From positions 2,728,001 through 2,792,000 of the forward strand of contig CP099418.1 of assembly GCA_024114885.1 (NCBI GenBank): 64,000 nucleotides of DNA, in the 5' to 3' direction. A model generated the notes under the pieces. That model was given only the letters and a program-made list of their open reading frames with translations. It ran no database searches and was not told the origin of the DNA. Shown here one piece after another: positions 51,591 to 63,884 of the stretch. The position numbers were made by a program, and so were the translations under genes. How positions within the stretch are numbered: position 1 is the stretch's first letter; each line of letters begins with the position of its first letter. The stretch comes from Septoria linicola (lineage: Eukaryota; Ascomycota; Dothideomycetes; Mycosphaerellales; Mycosphaerellaceae).

Positions 51591-54052
51591 GTTGTCGGTA
51601 GATTATGGTATTAATGCTTCTGGTATATGGGTAGCGAGTAGTGGTCCTTGCGAGGGGTGGTAGCGATAGACAGCGAGTGGATAGTCTATGGGTTGGATAG
51701 ACAGTCGCAAGTCGAAGCTGATATAAAGGATGTGATTGTTGAGGAAGCAATCTGGCACTGGAATGCGAGAGGTATTTAATCGGCCGCACCAAGCGGGCCC
51801 ACGGTTGGGTGAGTCCTTGGGGGAGGTTGGTGCGCCCAAGCTATGGCCATGCACAGACGGCGCAACGGCTCGCAGGTCTCCTTAGCAACAACGCTTTCTG
51901 CCCATTCGAGACTAGCATGATCGCGCCCACGAATGGACAGCCGTAGACGAGGTGGCGATCTGACCTCCTCTCGTCTCCGCTGCACTCTGCGCATGCGACC
52001 GGTGGCAAGCAAGCGAGTAGGAGCTCTGTATAGCTGTCGAAATAGACAGGCCACCATGACCACAAAGCCTACTGCTGTACCCACCTGCATGCTGTACAGC
52101 TGCAGACTAAGACGCACACACCCTGGTCTGCACAGTCCACCCCATTGATGCTCTTGTCTCAGGAGCCTTTTATGGTCCCAATTACGGTTCTCGGTGGAAG
52201 CGTCTACGATTCCGCTGATCGCAGTCACGGCTTGGTCGGCCTTGCAACGCTCGTCCGCGCTTCCAGGAGCCACTTCGACTACTGAATAGCGCAGATGCCA
52301 CAGCCCGTCCGAAGCAGCCCATATCGCGCGGGCAAGCACTGCGATGACGTCCTTGATGGGCCTTGGTGATAGCGCCAACAAATTGGATCGTACACAAATC
52401 CGATGGCAGGAGCACAAGGTTCGGTGTGGGAGGCTAGCTGCATGCAGCTGCATGATTGCGGCTCTCACACTCTGGTGCACACAGCCGGGCGGCGTTCTGC
52501 TATCTGCAAAGAAGAGGCTGTATTAGCGTTGAACACGACCGGGATCTCAACTGCTGCCGGGAAGTGGTACCTTTTCCCACAAGCACTCATACACAAAACA
52601 CGCGTTCACCATATGCTTTACCGTCGATACGAAGTCTGACCATCTTTGAAGTCGTCGCGCAGACCAAATACGAAGCACAAGCTGCACAAGCTCGCCCGAT
52701 CGTCCAAGAAGCGGCTCAAGCTTGTCAGCCAATTCCTGGGGGGCGATCACAAATGTCCGTGCTCTTCATTCGGCCGCCACACGGACCGAGTGCTGTTCGC
52801 ACTGGGCACCCTGCTGAGGACCGTTCTACCGCTCGAACAGATCACCAGGAGGTCTTTGTGAGGCTTCGACATATTTGCTTCTGGAGAGGAAATCTTAAAG
52901 CAAAGCACTCACGCGATGGCAGTTTCACCTGCCTCAAAACGCGTGGTCTGTTCTCGCTTCCCACAGATGAGTGTGAGATTAGTGTACAGTTGCCCACTCC
53001 ACTGCGATGTTTGGACCCACCTCAACACTTTCTTGTCCTGGTTGATGTGAGGACCTACCATGAGCTTGATAACTACATACTCGAGGCCAGTCCACAATAG
53101 CTATCATGCTATCAATGCCCAGCCGGATGACCTTGTGGCTGTACGCATTGTCGTGGCCGAGAGAGTGTAGAGCCACCGGGCTGACTCGTCGGCAGAGCAG
53201 CAGTACAAAGGTACCTGCGGGCTCTCAATATCGAACTCAAACCTTCGCAGCTATCACCGCTTCTGGCATTTCATGCTCGTATTCAGCGATTCCGCAACTG
53301 TAGCGCGGCTGCTAGCCAAACAATACCCCGCAACGCTTCAGGCAAATGTTCCATGACTACGCGGCAGCCAAACGTAATGATTGTGGTAAATCTCCCGCGC
53401 TCTAACGAACTCTTCTATATTCATCGTCTTCCAAAATTCAACGCCATGTAGCGTGGCAATTCCCACAATATCGCCTAAAGGGCCTGGCCTCCTCACAGCT
53501 TGAAGCAGTCTGGCGTTGGGATGACCGGACGCAAAGCCGCCGTTGCACTGCAGCTCGGCTACTGGCAGAGAGCTGGACAGCGAACTCCGCATGTACAAGA
53601 TCGCGTGTTACCTCGAAGCGTCTTGGTGTCTTGGTATACATGGCCCTGTGGCCCAGCAAGTCCAAGTAGTGACTGTACATATGGCAGAGGCAACAACTGG
53701 CGATCAATTGAAAGTGCGACGATCACGGAAAATTGTAGTCGCTTCATCGGCATCACTTACTGCAAGCAGGTCGATCTCACGATAACGATAGCATCGCTGA
53801 AAGACGTTGCATAGGAAGGAAATCATTCGACTACACACTGCTCTTGCTATGCATCAAAACCCCTTTCGCGAATCTGCGGGAGTACATGAGACACTGCTTC
53901 GACGGCCGCGTTTCAAATGCCACTCCCTTGCGCCAAACACCTCGCTATACGCAGCAAAATTCGATTGGCATCTCAGTCATATCCGTGCGCGACGGTTGGC
54001 CTTGTCGTCCAAACGGACGCCGGTGTACCTCGCGCTTTCTCATTAAGGGACC
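51591..54052. other. Gene-poor region of 2.5 kb
   Basis: The left end is the promoter of the PIR-like gene (a TTTAATC/TAAATA-like element near 51775). A minus-strand ORF at 51776-52480 (234 codons, one hydrophobic stretch) and a plus-strand ORF at 52456-53100 (214 codons) have no recognisable domain and mixed composition. They are not called as genes. Confidence 0.45.
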
Positions 54053-55747
54053 TTATTGTCCAATGGCTCCCGCTTGGTGAGGAATGGCTACTGAAGCGTC
54101 TTTGCCACTCAGGACCTTGATATTGCCGTGAGCATCAACGATGGGATATCTCGCCCGACGTTCAAGATCATCGAGATCCATGTGGCTCCGGATATACTTG
54201 TCCTGGCTGTTGTCGGAAACGCTGTAATCCCAACTGGTCCACTTGCCTTGCTTCAGAGCTGAGAAGACGAACCTCCTCTGGCGCTGGCGCTTGATGACAT
54301 CCGCAGTGATGGTTTCCATATCCCACTTGGCCTTGGCCTCGGCCACAAACTCGTTGTAGATCTTCTTCGTCGCCTCTTCAGACGAAGTCGCGAGATTCAC
54401 CAGTTCCTTTGGATCATCGGCCAAGTTGTAAAGCTGATCCGGATCCGCAGGGCAAGTGATGTACTTCCAAGGTCCCCGCCGAATCATCATCATGGGGGCT
54501 ATGGTGCCTTCGCCCATATATTCGGCAAAGACAGTGTCGTGCGTCGACTTTCCCTTCAGGTGAGGAACGATCGAGACACCATCCATAGGCAAGCCGGGCA
54601 CCAGCTTCGAGCCGACGATGTCAACCAAGGTAGGCAGAATGTCCAACGTGCTCACACTCTGAGGCACACGGTGTGGTGCCCACTGCTTGGGATAGCTGAA
54701 CAGCATAGGAACGCGCACTGATGACTCAAAATAGCTCATCTTGTACCAGAGTCCGCGCTCTCCAAGCATGTCGCCGTGGTCACCTGAAAAGATGATGATG
54801 GTGTTGTCATCAAGGCCGCAGTCTTTCAAGGTCTGCATAAGCTTGCCAATATTGTCGTCCACATAGCTGACGGAGCCGTAGTATGCACGCTTGGCCCGCT
54901 TGATCTGATCTGGAGTGAAATCATAGCCCTCGAGGTCACACACATGCTGGAGGCGTTTGCTATGTGCATCGAGCTGGTCCTTTGGAATCTGGACCTCTGG
55001 CATATCGATTTCGACATCCTCATACATGTCCCAATACTTGTGCTCAATGGTGTATGGGTCGTGAGGATGTGTAAGCGACACCGTCAGACAGAAGGGCCGG
55101 CTGTTCGGTGGCTTGCGTACGTGGTCGTACAAGAACTGCTTGGACTTATACATGACTTCTTCGTCATAGTCCAATTGATTGCTTCGAATACATGGCCCAG
55201 CCTGGAAGATTGAAGAACTGTTGTGATACCACTCTAGGCGAGTATCTGGCTCATCCCAATTGACAGACCAACCCAAATCGGCAGGATAGATGTCGGCAGT
55301 GAGCCGATGCTCGTACCCATGCAGCTGGTCGCCGATGAAGTGCATCTTGCCTCCTAGTACACACTCGTACCCGGCATTTCGCAGGTAGTGCGCATATGTT
55401 GGCGTATCTTCGGTAATTGGCGATGCGTTATCGTAAGCACCAATCTTGGAGGGCAGCTGACCCGTGATCATAGCCATACGGGAGGGCGCGCACAGAGGCG
55501 AATTGCAATAAGCAGAGTCAAACACGACCGACCGCTCAGCTAGCTTGTCGAGATGTGGTGTCTTAATTTGAGACTTTTCATTGTAGATCTTGAGTTGTGG
55601 TGCTGCCAGCTGGTCGGCCATGATGTACAGAATGTTGGGCTGCTGCGGGAACAAAGGCGTGCTGAAGCCATTCTGTCCAGCGAAGCCCACCGGCGGAGAC
55701 GTCGGCGGCGTGTCTGGCAGTTTGCGAAGCCGCTGTACAGGATCCAT
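54053..55747 (-). CDS. Sulfatase of the choline-sulfatase type
   Basis: This single exon encodes 564 residues. NILYIMADQLAAPQLKIY opens the alkaline-phosphatase-like fold with the first metal aspartate (here in ADQ). The sulfatase signature LCAPSRMAMITGQLPSKIG carries the cysteine that is converted to formylglycine. Later come GKMHFIGDQLHGYEHRLTAD, SLTHPHDPY, IIFSGDHGDMLGERGLWYKM and the C-terminal RRFVFSALKQGKWTSWDY, a feature of choline-sulfatases. The enzyme would release sulfate and choline from choline-O-sulfate, a sulfur store and osmolyte of fungi. No signal peptide is seen, so it is probably cytosolic. It has no choline-oxidising neighbour. Confidence 0.9.
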   Translation of the reverse strand: MDPVQRLRKLPDTPPTSPPVGFAGQNGFSTPLFPQQPNILYIMADQLAAPQLKIYNEKSQIKTPHLDKLAERSVVFDSAYCNSPLCAPSRMAMITGQLPSKIGAYDNASPITEDTPTYAHYLRNAGYECVLGGKMHFIGDQLHGYEHRLTADIYPADLGWSVNWDEPDTRLEWYHNSSSIFQAGPCIRSNQLDYDEEVMYKSKQFLYDHVRKPPNSRPFCLTVSLTHPHDPYTIEHKYWDMYEDVEIDMPEVQIPKDQLDAHSKRLQHVCDLEGYDFTPDQIKRAKRAYYGSVSYVDDNIGKLMQTLKDCGLDDNTIIIFSGDHGDMLGERGLWYKMSYFESSVRVPMLFSYPKQWAPHRVPQSVSTLDILPTLVDIVGSKLVPGLPMDGVSIVPHLKGKSTHDTVFAEYMGEGTIAPMMMIRRGPWKYITCPADPDQLYNLADDPKELVNLATSSEEATKKIYNEFVAEAKAKWDMETITADVIKRQRQRRFVFSALKQGKWTSWDYSVSDNSQDKYIRSHMDLDDLERRARYPIVDAHGNIKVLSGKDASVAIPHQAGAIGQ

Positions 55748-56391
55748 GTTGCCACCTGCGTGTGCAATATCGAGGTGTGGACACTTTCTTGTGAATCTGG
55801 GGTAACTAGCGATATCTCCACGAAATCAAGAGCGGAGCAGTTGTGTGTCAACTCTGCGAGGAATTTGGATCTCTTGATAATAACAATTTTCCGTGTCTCG
55901 AGGAAGACCAAAGGATGCCACAGATGGAGAAATGATTATATACTCGCCGGCTTACAAGGCGTTTCAGCACGGATCTCGACTGATTGCGTGCTGCAGATGA
56001 ACAATCACGAAGCAGACCTAGACCTTTCTTGGTGTAGTCGGGCCATTTACTGGGGTAGATCTCCATGGGTCATCGTTCTTTAAATTCTTTAAATCGACCA
56101 CGAAGTCTGCCTTCCCGAAACCGTTTCTTGTCAACTTTTGAACTCGACAGCGGATCGATGGCGACCAGGCCTGAGTTCGAATCTCGACGTGTTGGAGCGT
56201 GAGGCGGTAGATATCGCTGTCGCAAAGTTCTTCTTTGTGTTCATGCGGGCCCTTCCGAAGCGCTTAGTTAAGGGCGGTCGCGTGACGATTTGAAAGCAGA
56301 GAAAGCCCAGAAAAGCGACCAGCCCTAACAATATTGTTCACCACCATCCGCGGCAGCACCATCCATCGCCCAGTCGCCTGTCGTGTTCGCC
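55748..56391. promoter_or_regulatory. Divergent spacer between the sulfatase and PTH2 genes
   Basis: This is a 644-bp upstream region shared by two outward-reading genes. It includes a direct repeat of TTCTTTAAA (56077-56093, ttctttaaattctttaaa). A TTCGAATC-like box near 56171 resembles a tRNA B box but lacks the rest of a tRNA. Confidence 0.45.
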
Positions 56392-57287
56392 ATGGCGCAG
56401 CCGCCTCTCGACCGCCTTCCGCCCTCAGCGGCCAGCTACGCCATTGCTGCGGCCATTGTGTCTTTCACCTCCGGCTATTTTCTTGGAAAAGCGAGCTCTA
56501 TTGGGCTGTTCGGCCGGTCGCCTGCGACTACATCAGCTGGCGCGGACAGCGACGACGCCTCCGAGTCAGATTCCGACGAATCGACTCACGATTTAGGAGA
56601 ACTACAGACCTTCAAAGGCAACACAGAAGAATGCAAACTCGTCCTTGTAGTCAGAACTGACCTGGGCATGACCAAGGGTAGGTGCTCGATAGACTTTTCG
56701 CATATGCACATGCCCCAAGTGCCGCATGTTTGCCGCGTCGCGTGAGCATAGCTGAACCCACCTCATATGCAAGGACGTAGCTCGAGCTGCCTGCTATATA
56801 CTCCCTGCTGTACATATTCCCTGCAGCCTCAGGTGATGTGTTGACATTTATTCTCGCAGGCAAAATGGCTGCGCAGTGCGGACATGCCACTTTGGCATGC
56901 TATAAAGCTTTCTTGCGCTCCGACCCAAATCACGAACTCCTCAAGAGATGGGAGTCTCTAGGTCAGGCGAAGGTCGCGCTGAAAGTCGACAGTGAAGATG
57001 AAATGCTCATGATGCAAGCTACGGCAGTCAGTCTGGGCCTCTGTGCTCAGGTGATCCACGATGCTGGGCGCACACAGATCGCGAGCGGTTCTGCCACTGT
57101 TCTCGGCATAGGACCTGCCCCGAAAGGTAAATGCACAACCTATGGGCGCCGCCTTGAATCAGAGTTGCTACGCTCGATTTCAATGCAGTCCACAATAGTC
57201 TCCGCTCAGAACAAGCAGTTTTGCTGACTGCACGTGCTCAATCTAGGCAAAATCGACGAGGTCACAGGACATCTCAAGTTATTGTGA
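56392..57287 (+). CDS. PTH2: Peptidyl-tRNA hydrolase 2 (PTH2)
   Basis: Three exons (56392-56677, 56860-57126, 57247-57287) give 197 residues. An N-terminal hydrophobic helix (ASYAIAAAIVSFTSGYFLGK, residues about 14-33) is as in organelle-anchored Pth2, and an acidic Ser/Asp linker follows. The catalytic domain has KLVLVVRTDLGMTKGKMAAQ, CGHATLACYK, the KVALKVDSEDEM strand, VIHDAGRTQIASGSATVLG and the final IDEVTGHLKLL from a 41-nt last exon. The enzyme frees tRNA from stalled peptidyl-tRNA. Yeast Pth2 sits on the mitochondrial surface. Intron 1 is long (182 nt). Confidence 0.93.
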
Positions 57288-58560
57288 TGAAGTTCACGTA
57301 CGTCGACCGTACACGCCGCCAGCTGGCTTGCCTGCTCTTGAGCTTGCTTGTTCTCTATAGCTCAGTACTGCCGCGGCCCTTCCGAGATCAACGTTGCGCC
57401 ATCGATTGTTGTAACAGGATTAGGCCCATGTGAACGTCGAGTTCAGCTCTGCCTTCGCGAGTTGAGTGCTTTGCAACAGTGTGGCACCTCGCGTTAGCTA
57501 GATGCGCAAATAGACACAGTGTAGGCTTCCGCGCCTGTCGTGAACATACTTCTCTCGACACCAAGTGAATGCTAGCATCGATGATCTGATGTCGTAAATA
57601 GTGACTTCTCGTAAGGCTGGCGGAGCGTGAGGGGCAAAGGCTGACACCGTGTGCAGGATTCATTTGAGAGCTCATAGCAGAGCCCGCCAACGTTCCTTAC
57701 TGACCAGCAAAAGCTGATGTCAACTGAGGTGGCCTCTGCCTCGAAATTGTTTAGGACCATATGAAGCGCACGACGACTTGCGCGTGGGATTTCAATCTCA
57801 AATGCTGATGGTCTAGACCCGAGCGGTAACGGTGTGGGAAAATCGTTCTCTGGTTTCAACGACTGGCGTACCGATTTACCGAACGAAGCTGACCTGTGCA
57901 GTGACGACAGATTAGTGTCTTCTACTTGGGCAGAGATGGAGAGGTTGCGATCTGGCGTGCCGCGCGTCCACACGGAGATTGGTGATACTGGGTTCGAGAA
58001 GACCACGCACGCCAACTTGTTGGCAGCTGACTTTTATCCACTTCTCAGTCCTCTTCTACTCGTGCATCCTGTTTGTTGGGCTCAGGCTTCAAGTTCTGTC
58101 AAGGTTTCAGCAGCTGCTCTCCAGCTAACAAAACATTATAGTGGTCGACCAAATTCTAGGAAGCGGTACATGGCATATGAGTGAAGTGAGGGTAAACGAA
58201 TTTGCAAAGTATGTACTGGGGAATCTCTATCGCCAAATCCTGTGTGGACGCCTTCCACCGATCTGTCCTTTTAACCGCGTGGTCTGCATAGCTCGTGATC
58301 GTAGCCGTCATTCATTCAGCGGCGGCAGCAACACCAGTTGCGCACTATCCAAGATCAAATGTGTACAGCTTCAAGCCTGCCAAAGGAGGCCATAAATTTT
58401 TCCTCAAGCCTGTGTGTGCTTGTTCAAACAGTGTCTATCAACAAGAAGCATGCCAAAAAGATGCCGCTGCCGTCGCGAAAGAGTGGAACGATCGGCCAGC
58501 GTGATAAGAATAGGAAGGTCATAAAAGCTGCTGCTGTTTAAGCAGTTCAGCATAGCACGC
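57288..58560. other. Gene-free stretch of 1.3 kb
   Basis: This lies between the 3' ends of PTH2 (+) and the BYS1-like gene (-). A minus-strand ORF at 57572-58015 and plus-strand ORFs near 57834-58395 have no domain and low plausibility. Confidence 0.45.
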
Positions 58561-59546
58561 CTATGCGTGGTTGTGACCAGCGTGGACGTGCTCGTGCCTT
58601 CGGTGGCGGTTGGCATAAGCGGTAACCTCGGCGGTAGCGTAGATCGTCTCGATCTCGGTCACAGTGACTCCTTGAGCATCGTCGGTGCTGACTGCAGCAG
58701 TGACAGCGGTGGCGAAGGTGGTTGGTGTCATCTTCGCGGCCGCGGACTTGGCAGCATCTGCGTTGTTCCAGTTGTAGCCGTATGCAGTAGCAGCTGGAGC
58801 TGAGGTAGCCTTGGACGACTTGTCCTCGTATGAAGGCGCCGAGGCTGCAGATGTGTAGGAAGGTGCCGAAGCAGACGAGGACGGTGCTGAATCAGACGAG
58901 TCTGAGGAAGGTCCATCGACAGCCGAGCCATTGTCAGCCGAGACACCGGTACACAAGGTGACGGTGATGGCAGTGTCCTGGCTGCAAGACTGCATGCCAT
59001 AGGCATCGTCGGTCGAGTATCGGTAAGCCTGCTGCTTTGGATTGCAGTCTGTGCCATTCGCGGTGATTTCCCAGTCCTTGTCCCATGGGTTACCGTCCAC
59101 ACAGCTCAAATCGTACCAGATAATGCCATCGTTATGGTATGTGTACTCGTACTGGAAGGGCACAGTTAGCATTCAAAGAACGTTCACGTTCAGGAAATAC
59201 ATGCAGGATACCTGAAGGATGTGGTCGAGGTTGTCGGTCTTGGAAAGCTTGATCGACCATCCATTGCCGTTAGAGAGTGAGGTCCAAGGCTGCGACCAAG
59301 ACTCGCCAGCAGCAAGGATCTTGTCCTCTTCTTCATAACCACCACCGCTCGATGGGACATTGCAGAGCTTGACTGGGTAGTTGCACTTGTTCTATCGAAG
59401 ACGTCAGTGACGATAAGGTTGGGTATCAGCTTTACAAAACTTACCACAACGTGAGCGCTTCCGACGCCAGTCGCGGAATAGCCATAGGATCCAGCGACAG
59501 CCGAAGCGGCGAAAAGAGCGAACGATGCGACAGCAGTGTTCATCAT
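58561..59546 (-). CDS. BYS1/CetA-like secreted protein
   Basis: Three exons (59546-59445, 59391-59212, 59151-58561) give 290 residues. The signal peptide is MMNTAVASFALFAASAVAGS. Residues about 35-165 match the BYS1-type, thaumatin-like domain: NKCNYPVKLCNVPSSGGGYE, WSIKLSKTDNLDHILQ, then YEYTYHNDGIIWYDLSCVDG and QDTAITVTLC. The six or more cysteines would form disulfides. A Ser/Ala-rich linker and a His-rich end (HRRHEHVHAGHNHA) follow; no GPI tail is present. Relatives are secreted proteins of unknown role, such as Blastomyces BYS1 and Aspergillus CetA. The His-rich tail could bind metal, which is an inference. Confidence 0.85.
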
Positions 59547-61616
59547 GTTTGCGGCTGTAGTGGCAAATCTAGTCGTAATTTGTCGTTAAAGGGCAGTCGA
59601 AGGTCTTGCGACTTGGCCTAGAGAGTGATATCGTCCGTCTCGAGAGAGTGTATTGATCGCGAGCAGCAAAAGAGTGATACTGCACAGCAGTGATGCGACC
59701 AGATGCGCGACGTGAAATGTTGGTATAGAGATCGTTGACAGGGAAAGGAAAGGAACGACTGCGCGTTCCTGCGACCTCTTTAATCGGATGGGAGGCGGTA
59801 CCCACAACGCAGAACCACCATCGGCTCTCATCAACGACTGCAAAACGTGTGCTGTGCAGGCTTTACCCCTTGAGGACTGACGCAGCCCGTGATTCCGATC
59901 AATCAGCGTCCAGCCCTATAGGCCTGACGCAGCAGCCGACCAAGTGCGACAGGGGATGTGCGAACTGCGGGCCATCAGGCACAGCCGCGAGCCCCTGCGA
60001 CTGGCCGCAATGTTGGCGGAAGAATCCGCATGCAAACCCACGATTCGCTGATGAAAAAGCGGTTCCTGCAGGTTCCGCCGCAAAAGAGAATTCTTTTTAC
60101 ACACTATTGCATCTTGCGGAAACTGGGCTCGTGGACAACGATCTTGAACGGGCATTGTAGCCGGACCAGCAACCCGGCTCTCCACTGCAGGCTCTGCGAT
60201 TTGACAAAGTTAGTCTGCAGCCTTAAATTCGTGCCCCGCTAGGCGGTGTTCGCAGAAGTCTTGGTGTGCACACAAGATGTCTGGGCGGCTCGTGAAAGCG
60301 CTTCACACATCGAAACACGAACTGCTTCTGGCATGATGTGCTGGACAGTGCCGTGCAAAGGAGCCGGCCACCAATCACTGGTGCCCTTTAACCGAGTCTG
60401 GGCGACAACGTGGTCGGCCATCACTTCTGCTGTCCAACATTCGACGCATCTCAGCATACCGTCCTCTATATTTTCGTAGCCCTGCCCGGACGCCTCGAAT
60501 ACAGAAGAGTGCGTCACAGGTGTAAGCGATCAGTTGTGCTACTCTTTGCGCGTTTCACAGTAGTTCTGCACTTCAAGCAGCGTCAATGGCGACGAATCGC
60601 ATCATTTCAATGAAGCGTTGAGGACCACGCAGCGTGTCGTCAGCTCGCCAACGTGGTCTTTCGCCAAAGCGACCCTGGCAGAACCATTATTCTGTTTCTG
60701 ATTCCGTTACTTGGCTGAGGGCCCAGCCGTGCCGGCCAACGCACGAAGTAAGCTGTGGCTTTGGCAACGAGAACACGATGGTGGTCTACCTATCTACGCC
60801 TGCATTGGTCAGCTTCCGTACGGTTCATCGGATCTCCTGACTGCAACCGATTGCACGCTGAAAGGCCTGAGGCTACTGTGGTGCCCACTTATTGGGCACC
60901 ATGTTCTCGCTGGCGTAGAGGGATGAGCGTTGCGGCAGCTGGCTATGTCATCGCACATGCTGTTCGGTCGAGAGCCAGTGTTCCGAGGCTTCCCATTAGT
61001 CCTTCTATGGCGAATGCTTTCGATCTTTAGTGGCATTGTCATTGTGGATTCATTCAATAAAGGCAATTGAGGTCAAGGCCAGAACAAAGCTGAGTATCAT
61101 CATGATGTTGCATTCGCCCTTCAGATCGACGACCGGGGCCAATGAATGACTGTCTGCGTGTGGCCTCAGGTTTGCGGTCTTCACCAAGCACGTTGGCTTT
61201 GTAGTGTCGCTAGAAGGCACACCAATTCTTGAGCCGAGCTTCAGCGTCTAAGCCTCGCAGCTTCAGTGTTTGGTGTTCGATGTCTGCTGATCACCGTCGC
61301 AGGTCTTGCGTGGCCGGGGCATCGATGGCCAGAGTCGCAGCAGGATAATTTGCGCAACGTCGGTTTTATCAGTCTGATCAGAAACACGACTATGCTCCCT
61401 CACAGAAACCTCGGTAGCGTCGGCCGACAAATGATGTCTAAGAGCGTCATTAGAGTACGTTCCATGTTGACAGCCGGACACGATCATGTTGATGGCATGC
61501 CGAGATCTGGTCTCTCCATCAAGTAATCTCTGCATTCTCATGATCGTCGAAGAAAAGGCAGCATTTCATCCCACCAATGCTCTGGACTTTGCACAATGCT
61601 TTCCCATAGAGGCTGC
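59547..61616. other. Gene-poor region of 2.1 kb
   Basis: This is the upstream region of the BYS1-like gene and the 3' flank of the GNAT gene. Overlapping ORFs of 65-141 codons lie on both strands; none has a recognisable domain. No repeat or RNA gene was found. Confidence 0.45.
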
Positions 61617-62433
61617 TTAGGGTCGTAATGCACCAAATATCAAGACATCTTGCATGACACCGACCTTGCAGACCGCATTCCTTCGACGACCTTCGTATTC
61701 GAAGCCTGCTCGTTCAAGCAGAGTAGTAGAGGCTATGTTAGTGGCAACGACCTCAGCGTTAAGCCGGACAAGTATATCGAACGTCTGCCATGACCAGGTG
61801 GTAAATGCTCGGACCTGTAGAAATGTCAGTCTGGTCTGCCATCTCAGCTTGGTACGGTGGTCACAATACGACTCGTCCCATGACTCCCTTTCCCCAATGG
61901 TCTTCGCTTAGCCAATACCCGAGCTCTGCAGTGCGGAAGTACACATCTGACGAGGTGTCAGTCGGGCGTTGACAACGAAGCACAACAATCTCACCTGAGC
62001 CGAAGTCCAGACCTATGGCACCCACAGCTTCGCCGTTAATAACTATGGCATATTGCGTAGGCACCCGCGGGCCTGTTGCACCGCCTTCGTCTGACCATGC
62101 ACCCGAGAACGCATGACTATCAGCACTCTGACAATGCTTGATCCATGAAAGAGCACTGTCTTCTGTGTATGGATGAGGCTGAGGATGTTAGAAAGATATG
62201 CATTTGGAACAAGTAATTCCACGCACAAATCGATCCCTGAGATTCAGCCATACGTTTCGATTGTTCGCATGGCGACTGCATGAAACCGCATCACTCAAAT
62301 GCTGTGGTGCAGGTCAGGGAGTAAATCATAAGCTCAGATGCATTCAGCTTACATGCTTTCGCACTGATACGCCGCCGCCGCAGTCGAGGATGGTGTCGTC
62401 CAGCTTCTCCTCCTTCCTGATGTGAGTCATCAT
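61617..62433 (-). CDS. GNAT-family N-acetyltransferase (RimJ/RimL-like), five exons
   Basis: Exons 62433-62353, 62301-62227, 62178-61995, 61946-61870 and 61814-61617 join in frame to 204 residues. Each piece is short, so the gene is easy to miss. The fold reads HANNRNVWLNLRDRFPHPYT, QYAIVINGEAVGAIGLDFGS, VYFRTAELGYWLSEDHWGKG, LVRLNAEVVATNIASTTLLE and RAGFEYEGRRRNAV. These are the beta4-beta5 acetyl-CoA site and the NxxS helix of RimJ/RimL-type acetyltransferases. The acceptor could be a protein N-terminus, an amine or an antibiotic. An in-frame ATG at 62520 would add 29 residues. Introns are 51-55 nt. Confidence 0.87.
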
Positions 62434-62520
62434 TTGTGAGGTGAGAGTGAGATTGCATGATCTGCCGAACACCAGAGGAACGATCTTGGCGACACTATCT
62501 GCTTGCGGCTGAAGTGGCAT

Positions 62521-63884
62521 TGTGACATAAGCGACCTATCCTGGTACACATAGCACATGCACCTCCACCACACTCACCATTGGTGACGCTCTTCGAGGCA
62601 AATGGATTGTAGTGTCGCGCCTGCAAAGCGTACAGATACTTGCCATGGCAACGTTAGGCTCTTGTGTCCTTTCCAAATTCGCAGTGTGTTGTTCAATTGG
62701 CCCGGTGCTTTCGCATGATCATCATCGCAATTGGAGGCCAATCACCAGCACCTGGTCCAGCATTTTCGGCTGCACAACAGACCTGATCAAGACAGCCACT
62801 GCATCTTCCCGTGGGTCATAACAGCCTCTGCCAGTACAGACGATAATTGCACGACGGACAACCCAAAGTCGCTTGACACCAACGGCCGACATGGACAACG
62901 TGCAGACAACATCCATTGAGGCGAAATGGATAGTCGTCATCTGCATCGCCCTCGTGACGACATTGATGGTGTCTTTTTGCGTCTAGGACATGCGCAAGCG
63001 CGACACTTTCTCATCCTGGCTCAAGCGCTGCTGCCGTTCAACCCATGATCTCGAACAATGATCTTGGACAATTCGAGATCGAATACTGTCCAATTTGCGC
63101 CGCCAGCGAATTCGACTGCTGTCTGTGCTTTCAAGTGTGGTATGTGATGTGCGGTTCGGTCGATATCATATGGCTGACAGTGGCAGATGTTTCGCGACAT
63201 TGATCGATGGGGAAATGGAAGGCCTAATGTGAGCGGAGGCGTGGTCTGTTGCTGGTACATATGGTATCTCGTGCTGTCACTGGTGGAGGATATTGCCAAC
63301 AGGAGCGACAATCATTATAGCTATGGCTTGGAGTGTATCTTACGAAATGGAACTCTCCGTTCGTCTTCACCCGCTGAGTCTCGGCCCTGGCGACCAGCCT
63401 GGTCATGACAGCAGACTCGTGCATGCTTTAGGAGGCAGTAATGTATGTAGGCAAGCTATGGTTTGTCCCAACCTTCAAGGCCCGACGGGCTCAGGAACGC
63501 TTTGGAATATAGCGCCCGGACGACACACCGAGCTCACGAAGAGCTCAAGATGTGCGCCGCAATTGCTCTCAGATCTGTCAACCGGACGTGCTCCATTGCG
63601 AGTGTGAAGGTTCCATGTGTCGTCGAACTGTCGCAGCAGTCAACCAACAGCACCTAAAAGATGCGTCGGGACCGCTGGACACAGATCTTTGTGATTGTAA
63701 GAAAGAGAAACTTCGACGCGTCGGCGAAAAGATTTACAGCACTTCTGCCTGATCCCTGTCAGCCAAGACCTTGCGCGAGTCACGCGCCGTCTGCTGCCTT
63801 TCGACTTTATCAATCACTGACGAAGACCTACAGCTTCTTTCACATTTCCCACCTACGACTCTGCGTCTGAATAACACATCCATC
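62521..63884. other. Intergenic, 1.4 kb
   Basis: This is the divergent upstream region of the GNAT gene and SNU66. Chance ORFs only. The last about 100 bp are pyrimidine-rich and are probably the SNU66 leader. Confidence 0.45.

Noticed and set aside
51776..52480. Minus-strand ORF of 234 codons with one hydrophobic stretch
   Set aside because: No recognisable domain, no start or neighbour support, and shadow ORFs of this size occur elsewhere in the window. Orthologue search would decide.
52456..53100. Plus-strand ORF of 214 codons
   Set aside because: Mixed composition rich in His, Cys and Arg without a domain; competing ORFs overlap in other frames.
56160..56185. GAGTTCGAATCTC resembling a tRNA B box
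   Set aside because: The T stem is imperfect, no A box or cloverleaf is found at the right distance, and it sits in a gene promoter.
57572..58015. Minus-strand ORF of 147 codons between PTH2 and the BYS1-like gene
   Set aside because: No domain, and it overlaps plus-strand ORFs of equal quality.
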